The notes under the pieces were generated by a model. The model worked only from the letters and a program-made list of their open reading frames with translations. It was not told where the DNA came from and made no database searches. From an uncultured Clostridia bacterium (lineage in GTDB: Bacteria > Bacillota > Clostridia > Oscillospirales > Acutalibacteraceae), in NCBI GenBank assembly GCA_946405565.1, contig CAMJHU010000018.1:1-12010 (forward strand): a DNA stretch of 12,010 nt, given 5' to 3'. Below are positions 7,674-12,010 of this stretch, piece after piece (position 1 is the first letter of the stretch; every line of letters starts with the position of its first letter). Made by a program: the position numbers and the translations under genes.

Positions 7674-9413
7674 ATGGAAATTATTCCCAGACTAACTGAT
7701 GCCGGTCGATTGTCGTTGATTGAAGCATTATCCGGTTCACCATTGAATTTCACAAAGATTAAAATCGGCAACGGTTCCGCGCCAGATGAACCATCGGACG
7801 GTGACTATTGGTATGATACCGATAATGAGATTTTATATCGTTTTACTGTGTCATGGTTTGAAACCGCTCAAACGATTTCTGTGCAAACCACAGAGCCTGT
7901 CTCAGCGTCTGAAGACGATTTGTGGTACAATACCAATACTCACAAGCTTTACACCTACGGCAATGGGTGGAAGACGAGCAGTGCCACCATCACCTGCTCG
8001 TCTTCTGCGCCCGCCTCGCCATCAAATGGCGATTACTGGTATGACACCGAGAATGATATTCTGAAAACGTATGATGAAACGCAGGAAACATGGGAAACCA
8101 GTCAGCACGCTTTCTCATACGGAGCTACTGCACCTGCTTCTCCGACCGCAGGTGTCTGGTGGTTCGATTCAGCGCGCAGCGTTCTGAAAGAATATGGGCT
8201 GCTGTTTTTGGAGGATTCCGGAGATGCCTTTACCTATTCAGCCACAGCGCCTGTGAAAGCATATAACGATGATTTGTGGTATGACACCGAGAATGATATT
8301 CTGAAAACGTATCTATCCGCATGGTCTCAAAGTGATGTGGATTTTACCTATTCCTCTTCTGCGCCCGCTTCCCCGTCATCCGGCGATTGGTGGTATGATA
8401 CTGCCAATTCGGTGCTGTACGAATATAACGGCACCCGATGGAATGTTAATTCGACTAATTTAACCTGTTCTTCCTCTGTCCCGGCGACACAGAACACGCT
8501 AACCGATCTGATCAATCCTCTCATTACTATCCCGATTACTCAATTCAAAAAAAGAACAGATCATGTCGAATTGACTTGCAGCTTCGACAACAGTAATCTG
8601 ACGTCAGGTTTCAATTGGGTAGAAACCGGCATTTTTGTGGAAGACTCAAACGGTAACGACGTTCTCTACGCTTACTGTCATTCCGGCGAACAATATGAAT
8701 ATATTCCCGCAAACGATGTGGGAAAGACCATTGAAATTTCCTTGACAATAGCTGCCATGATTGGTGATGCTACGGAAGTATCCGCTACGATTGGAGAAGG
8801 TGCGGTTTATATCACACGCGAGGCATTTGAAGAACACCGGCGCGATTTCACCAATCCCCACGGCGTAAATAAGGAACAGATTGGTCTGGGAAATGTGGAA
8901 AACGTATCGCCCGGCAATATGGCAATCCAATATGCCACGGCTTCTTCCCTTCAGGAACCTGCAAGCGGCGAGAAAATGAGTACTTTTCTCGGAAAAGTGA
9001 AAAAGGCTATCAACGCGCTTATCCTTCATCTTACAGCAAGTAATCCTCACTCGATTACGCCTGAAAAAATCGGAGCGTCTGCTTCTAATCATAGTCATGC
9101 CTACTTTGGCTATTACTCTGGTAACGGAAACGTAAAACGGTTTATTCCGCTCCAATTTACACCATCGGCAGTTTTACTTGTCGATGATAACGGTAGAATG
9201 TACAGTGATACCAACGGTGTCTGCGGAGGACTTGCTGTGAGGACGCACGGTGTTGGTGCTTTACTGGCTGGGGACGCTGTTGAAGAATCGTGGGATAATT
9301 TATACACGGCATTGTTGATAGGAACCAATGGATTCTGGGTCAACTACAATGCCGAAAACCATATTGGAACAAACACATTCGGCGAAACCTATCGCTTTAT
9401 TGCGTTCAGATAA
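7674..9413 (+). CDS. Tail fibre protein with phage tail-collar N-domain split by repeats
   Basis: 579 residues; ATG at 7674 with GAGGAG at 7661-7666. Residues 1-35 (LTDAGRLSLIEALSGSPLNF then IKIGNG) are the start of the phage tail-collar fibre domain (DUF3751 type), which attaches fibres to the baseplate. Residues about 275-347 (LTDLINPLITIPIT through GFNWVETGIF and LYAYCHSGEQYEYIPA) are the rest of that same domain. Between them lie six repeats (about 36-273). Residues 394-410 and 457-467 carry NPHGVNKEQIGLGNV and NPHSITPEKIGA, shaft motifs common in fibres. Residues about 475-579 are a beta-rich tip ending in YRFIAFR, as in many Firmicute receptor-binding tips. The protein likely recognises the host surface; the receptor cannot be told. 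Confidence 0.92.
   Translation: MEIIPRLTDAGRLSLIEALSGSPLNFTKIKIGNGSAPDEPSDGDYWYDTDNEILYRFTVSWFETAQTISVQTTEPVSASEDDLWYNTNTHKLYTYGNGWKTSSATITCSSSAPASPSNGDYWYDTENDILKTYDETQETWETSQHAFSYGATAPASPTAGVWWFDSARSVLKEYGLLFLEDSGDAFTYSATAPVKAYNDDLWYDTENDILKTYLSAWSQSDVDFTYSSSAPASPSSGDWWYDTANSVLYEYNGTRWNVNSTNLTCSSSVPATQNTLTDLINPLITIPITQFKKRTDHVELTCSFDNSNLTSGFNWVETGIFVEDSNGNDVLYAYCHSGEQYEYIPANDVGKTIEISLTIAAMIGDATEVSATIGEGAVYITREAFEEHRRDFTNPHGVNKEQIGLGNVENVSPGNMAIQYATASSLQEPASGEKMSTFLGKVKKAINALILHLTASNPHSITPEKIGASASNHSHAYFGYYSGNGNVKRFIPLQFTPSAVLLVDDNGRMYSDTNGVCGGLAVRTHGVGALLAGDAVEESWDNLYTALLIGTNGFWVNYNAENHIGTNTFGETYRFIAFR
7776..8492 (+). repeat. Six 38-41-residue DxWYDT repeats inserted in the fibre collar domain
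   Basis: Each unit has the form (S/T)APxxPxxGDxWYDTxNxxLxxY. The aligned Trp residues fall at fibre positions 46, 84, 122, 163, 202 and 240, so spacing is 38, 38, 41, 39 and 38. A partial seventh unit (SSSVPAT) runs into LTDLINP. An exact 36-base duplication lies at 8037-8072 and 8277-8312, 240 bases (two units) apart. Repeats of this kind are common in phage fibres, and stack as small beta modules by my inference; lying inside the collar domain is unusual. Confidence 0.9.
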
Positions 9414-9420
9414 GGAGGTG
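9412..9420 (+). promoter_or_regulatory. Very strong ribosome binding site (AAGGAGGTG)
   Basis: A near-perfect match to the 16S rRNA anti-Shine-Dalgarno complement, overlapping the TAA of the upstream fibre gene. Two ATG codons follow at 9424 and 9427. The second has the more usual spacing of about 8 bases, so the real start may be 9427. Confidence 0.8.
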
Positions 9421-9423
9421 TAG

Positions 9424-11007
9424 ATGATGGGTATTGTAAAACTCACAGAAAAACAGACAACCAGCAGCGTAAAAGATGCTGCAAGCATCCTTATTACACA
9501 ACAGGAAACCGTTAATGGAACAACAAAAGAATCTGTTCGAAGAGCAACGCTGCCTGCCATTGTGGATGCTATCGGCAAAAATGGTATTAATGAGAATTGC
9601 AGGACAATTGCTCAACAGGTTTTGGAAGAAGCTACGGCAGAAACAGAAGAGTTTCTTCAGTACATCGGGCTTAACAGCGATAGCGAGGATGATGATTCCA
9701 CCGCGGGCATCATCATAAACCATAATACGGTTGATTCAGGCACCGTCACGGAAATGCTCAGGTGCGCTGAGAGTTATTTCGACTATGCTTACACCGCAGA
9801 TGGCAGTGTCGGGAATATCTTATACGAAACCGGTCATGGCTTGTATTCCGATTCGTTGGGTGACAATGCTGCGAACGGACGGTATGGCATTGTGTGCAGT
9901 TCCTTTGTGGACGCGGTTATTAACGGCGTAACATTTGAAAACAGTCGATATAGCGGCAATGCCGTTAATCTTGGACATCATTGGGGCGTGGTTTTTGATG
10001 ATACCGTGCCATTTGGACGTACTGAAAATCCCTCGGATACTGAAATATCCAATCGCTATCTGACCTCACAGGCACTCGCACGGTACGCAAAGAAACACGG
10101 CTATTTGTATCGGGTTGATGGCAAACATCAAATCAGAGCGGGGGATATATTGTTTTCCGGTTTGGATGGCACTCGTTATCTTGGTATTGATCATGTTGCG
10201 ATTGTTATTAACGCAAGCGATACTCACGTAAGTGTAATTGAAGCGTGGGATGGTGCTGTGAAGTCCGACGGGAGATCAGTCGGTCTGCGTATCAACAAGC
10301 GTGCGCTGTCGTATTTTACCTATGGCGCAACTTTTCCGATGGGCAGTGTTTTCAATCCAGTCAAGCGGCTGGAAACGGTAATCGGGTCCAGTGTATCAAC
10401 AAGCATTTCGCAGAATACCTACTCAAATCTTCACTCTTTTTCCACCTCTGTTGAAAAGGGATTTTATACCGTGGTATGTCACGGCACATTTCCATCGGCA
10501 CCGTATGTGGTTACTCTTTACAGCGGTGCAAATGAGGCGGTCGGGCATGGTTCTATGCATAAGATTGGGAATGACTGTTATCTGACTTTTTATGCGCAGA
10601 AATCAGGTATAGCTTCGGTAGTAGTTACCAACGACGGTAACACATATACACCCAGCGAAATCTCTCTTTATCAAGGGTATGCGGAAATAACGACTTGTCA
10701 ATTCGACAATATCGGTTCGGGATTGGTCTCCGGTGACAACCTCAACAATTGCGTCACAAGCGGCGCGTATTATTGCGGTAACACGGATGTAGCACAGACA
10801 ATCCTCAATGCACCGCTTGGAAGCAGCGCATATTCAGGTTTCCGGATGGAAGTCACCAAGATGTCAAAAAAAGATCGCTATATGCAGACACTATGGTACT
10901 TGGGAAGACCTGAAATCATGTACGTCCGGCATTACTATATTCCCGATGGCAGCGAGACAGCTTCGTGGGGAAATTGGTACGCATACGCAGGTACGGAAAT
11001 TGTTTGA
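9424..11007 (+). CDS. Fibre-like protein with central NlpC/P60-like hydrolase and C-terminal knob
   Basis: 527 residues, possibly starting at the second Met (9427). Residues 1-55 (IVKLTEKQTTSSVKDAASIL, then ESVRRATLPAIVDAI) resemble an N-terminal adaptor frequent in gut-phage tail proteins. An acidic linker (NSDSEDDDST) ends near 93. Residues about 110-310 look like an NlpC/P60-type papain-fold cysteine hydrolase: YGIVCSSFVDA with candidate nucleophile Cys158, IRAGDILFSG at 237-246 matching the family's 'pGDL' strand, and IDHVAIVI with candidate His257; Glu273 in VIEAWDG could be the third polar residue. Val157 replaces the Asp usual before the Cys. Residues about 318-422 are beta-rich. Residues about 423-527 (GDNLNNCVTSGAYYCG, LNAPLG, YMQTLWYL, SWGNWYAYAG) match the pyocin-knob pattern of fibre tips. 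It could cut peptidoglycan or another surface polymer on adsorption; that is inferred. Tandem stops TGA TAG end the frame. Confidence 0.85.
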   Translation: MMGIVKLTEKQTTSSVKDAASILITQQETVNGTTKESVRRATLPAIVDAIGKNGINENCRTIAQQVLEEATAETEEFLQYIGLNSDSEDDDSTAGIIINHNTVDSGTVTEMLRCAESYFDYAYTADGSVGNILYETGHGLYSDSLGDNAANGRYGIVCSSFVDAVINGVTFENSRYSGNAVNLGHHWGVVFDDTVPFGRTENPSDTEISNRYLTSQALARYAKKHGYLYRVDGKHQIRAGDILFSGLDGTRYLGIDHVAIVINASDTHVSVIEAWDGAVKSDGRSVGLRINKRALSYFTYGATFPMGSVFNPVKRLETVIGSSVSTSISQNTYSNLHSFSTSVEKGFYTVVCHGTFPSAPYVVTLYSGANEAVGHGSMHKIGNDCYLTFYAQKSGIASVVVTNDGNTYTPSEISLYQGYAEITTCQFDNIGSGLVSGDNLNNCVTSGAYYCGNTDVAQTILNAPLGSSAYSGFRMEVTKMSKKDRYMQTLWYLGRPEIMYVRHYYIPDGSETASWGNWYAYAGTEIV

Positions 11008-11028
11008 TAGAAAACGGGGGAGGTTATT

Positions 11029-11217
11029 ATGTACATCTTGACAAAAGCCGATAAAAATAATATTCGGAATTTATTTGAAATTACAGCGGACACGTTGAGC
11101 GATATCCAATCTCTGCCGACGGATAGAGAAAAAATAAGAGCTGGATCAACCTGTATCTGTATCGAAGATTCAAGCGTATGGATTCTCGGAAACGATTACG
11201 AGTGGCATCAATTGTAA
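11029..11217 (+). CDS. Small conserved phage tail-region protein, 62 residues
   Basis: ATG at 11029 follows GGGGGAGG (11016-11023) by 5 bases. The product reads as a short soluble protein with a KADKNNIRNLFEITADTLSDIQSLP start, then GSTCICIEDSSVWIL and an ending in EWHQL. Small proteins with this layout ('K-DK-NI-LF-ITADT, LP, GSTC-ED-SVW-LN-EW') recur beside tail-fibre genes in Firmicute phages and prophages, from my memory of the family; no function is established that I know. No signal peptide or membrane segment is seen. It may be a small virion or fibre-associated subunit. Confidence 0.82.
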   Translation: MYILTKADKNNIRNLFEITADTLSDIQSLPTDREKIRAGSTCICIEDSSVWILGNDYEWHQL

Positions 11218-11233
11218 CACGGGTGGTGAAAAA

Positions 11234-11533
11234 ATGGATGGATTGATTGCATATGTATTGGCGAAAAATTTTATTCTCCAATCTTTGGCGGAACTGACAG
11301 ATAGAAGATGTCAAGTTGTCAATACACTGCCAGTCAACGGAGAAAAAGGCATCATTTATCTTGTGTTGAACTCCGATTCTAATGAGCAAACCATATATGA
11401 TGAATATATTTTCGACGGAGACAACTACAGGAATATTAATTCAGCAAGCATTGATCTATCTGATTATTGGAACAAGACTGATCTACAGATTGCTCCTTAT
11501 GCTGATTTTATTGCGGAACTTAACTTGCAATAG
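11234..11533 (+). CDS. Small tail-associated protein with IYLV/EYIFDGD module
   Basis: 99 residues; ATG at 11234 preceded by GGTGGTG at 11222-11228. The N-terminal third is hydrophobic and helical (LIAYVLAKNFILQSLAEL). The rest carries LPVNGEKGIIYLVLN, then YDEYIFDGDNYRNI and SIDLSDYWNKTDL, a module widespread in tail-tip and fibre-associated proteins of gut Firmicute phages ('LP-G--G-IYLV...YDEY-W-DG--E-IG...DLS-YW-K-DL'). In many proteins it forms part of a longer fibre; here it stands alone and ends after a short acidic helix. No enzymatic residues are seen. It probably serves as a connector or minor tip protein. Confidence 0.82.
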   Translation: MDGLIAYVLAKNFILQSLAELTDRRCQVVNTLPVNGEKGIIYLVLNSDSNEQTIYDEYIFDGDNYRNINSASIDLSDYWNKTDLQIAPYADFIAELNLQ

Positions 11534-11546
11534 ATAAGAAATTATT

Positions 11547-11552
11547 GAGGTG
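11547..11552 (+). promoter_or_regulatory. Ribosome binding site GAGGTG supporting a TTG start
   Basis: GAGGTG lies 6 bases before TTG at 11559. An in-frame GTG at 11550 sits within this site and has no site of its own. An in-frame TAA at 11535 blocks any longer form, and no in-frame ATG occurs until 11634. TTG is therefore the best start. Confidence 0.7.
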
Positions 11553-11558
11553 AAGACA

Positions 11559-12010
11559 TTGGATATTAATGATCAGATTGTAACTGTAAAAGAAGTTAAA
11601 GCTGTGTATAACCATTTGAACACGCCCCTACTGATGTCGGTATCGGGTGCGGCATTCCGGGAACAAACCGACCGGATCACCGCTCTGCTCCATGCCATCG
11701 CTGACGAGGAAGCCGGTACGGAGGGGAGTGTTGCCCCGACATCGTGGAGCATGGTGCAGGACATCGTGCGCGCGGGTATGGCGGGGAAATTTTTCTCCAT
11801 CGGAGATCAGTTTACCTGCCTGCGGAACGGCGTCAATCTCGTCTGGGACGTGATCGGCATCGACCACGACACACCCGCCGACCCGCAGTTTACCCATAGT
11901 CTGACCTTGCAGCTGCATGACTGCTTTCCCACAGCGATGCAGTTTGACGCGCCCGAAGCGTTCTATTATGCCGAAAACGGACTGGAAGCGGGAACGTATC
12001 ATTTTACGAT
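11559..12010 (+). CDS. Phage tail/virion protein, 3' end outside the window, TTG start
   Basis: The frame is open from TTG 11559 to the window end (150 codons plus two bases) and continues beyond. Residues 2-20 (DINDQIVTVKEVKAVYNHL) match a short adaptor seen at the N-terminus of many Firmicute tail-tip proteins. Further on, SWSMVQDIVRAGMAGKFFSI, then GDQFTCLRNG, WDVIGIDHD, LTLQLHDCFPTAMQFDAPEA and FYYAENGLEAGTYHFT resemble a large virion-associated protein family of gut phages; its biochemical function is not known to me. Composition changes sharply around 11621: the first twenty codons are AT-rich and the remainder is strongly GC-rich with C or G in many third positions. The frame is not broken at the change. 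An alternative start at ATG 11634 would drop the adaptor and lacks a clear ribosome site. Confidence 0.8.
   Translation, partial: MDINDQIVTVKEVKAVYNHLNTPLLMSVSGAAFREQTDRITALLHAIADEEAGTEGSVAPTSWSMVQDIVRAGMAGKFFSIGDQFTCLRNGVNLVWDVIGIDHDTPADPQFTHSLTLQLHDCFPTAMQFDAPEAFYYAENGLEAGTYHFT
11615..11640. other. Sharp base-composition boundary inside the last gene
   Basis: Counted by eye in 60-base lines, GC is 17/60 at 11521-11580 and 24/60 at 11581-11640, with most of the latter's G and C after 11620. It is then 37/60 at 11641-11700 and 39/60 at 11701-11760. Preceding genes are lower (20/60 at 11041-11100, 27/60 at 11281-11340). This is consistent with a recombination joint between an adaptor-coding segment and an acquired body. 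Confidence 0.75.

Noticed and set aside
9098..9413. Fibre tip as a variable region of a diversity-generating retroelement
   Set aside because: No second template copy and no reverse transcriptase in the window. The tip ends like ordinary receptor-binding tips and lacks an obvious cluster of AAY codons.

Overview
The window is a contiguous, single-strand (+) block of phage tail genes in the order seen in the contractile-tail (myovirus-like) PBSX/Xkd cluster of Bacillus: tape measure, XkdP, XkdQ, XkdR, XkdS, XkdT and XkdU, followed by tail-fibre and tip genes. Strong AGGAGG-type ribosome binding sites, GTG and TTG starts, stop/start overlaps and the tail-fibre vocabulary suggest a phage or prophage of a moderate-GC Firmicute, most likely a gut Clostridia member. 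This host call is inference from style. There is no integrase, terminase, lysis gene, tRNA or host gene in view, so free phage, prophage and tailocin cannot be told apart.

Layout: positions 1-3374 hold the 3' part of a large tape-measure gene. It has glycine-rich membrane segments, then twenty 19-20-residue aromatic repeats, then three tandem copies of a 71-codon C-terminal module. Positions 3375-7652 hold six compact genes for the tail hub and baseplate: LysM/XkdP, gp27-like hub XkdQ, DUF2577, gp25-like DUF2634, baseplate J and DUF2313. Positions 7674-9413 encode a tail-collar fibre whose N-terminal domain is split by six copies of a 38-41-residue repeat. Positions 9424-11007 encode a fibre-like protein with an NlpC/P60-like cysteine hydrolase domain in the middle and a knob-like C-terminus. 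Two small tail-associated genes follow (11029-11217 and 11234-11533). A TTG-started tip gene begins at 11559 and runs off the window; base composition changes abruptly inside it.

How the parts fit: the tape measure sets tail length and sits in the tube above the hub. XkdP and XkdQ close the tube and hold the spike. XkdS, XkdT and XkdU form the wedges to which the fibres attach. The fibre and hydrolase/knob proteins would contact and possibly locally digest the host surface. The gaps are all under 30 bases and hold only ribosome binding sites; no promoter or terminator was seen, so the block is probably one late transcript. I found no wholly unknown system. The most unusual points are the repeat-split collar fibre, the enzyme-in-fibre fusion, the triplicated tape-measure C-terminus and the composition break in the last gene.
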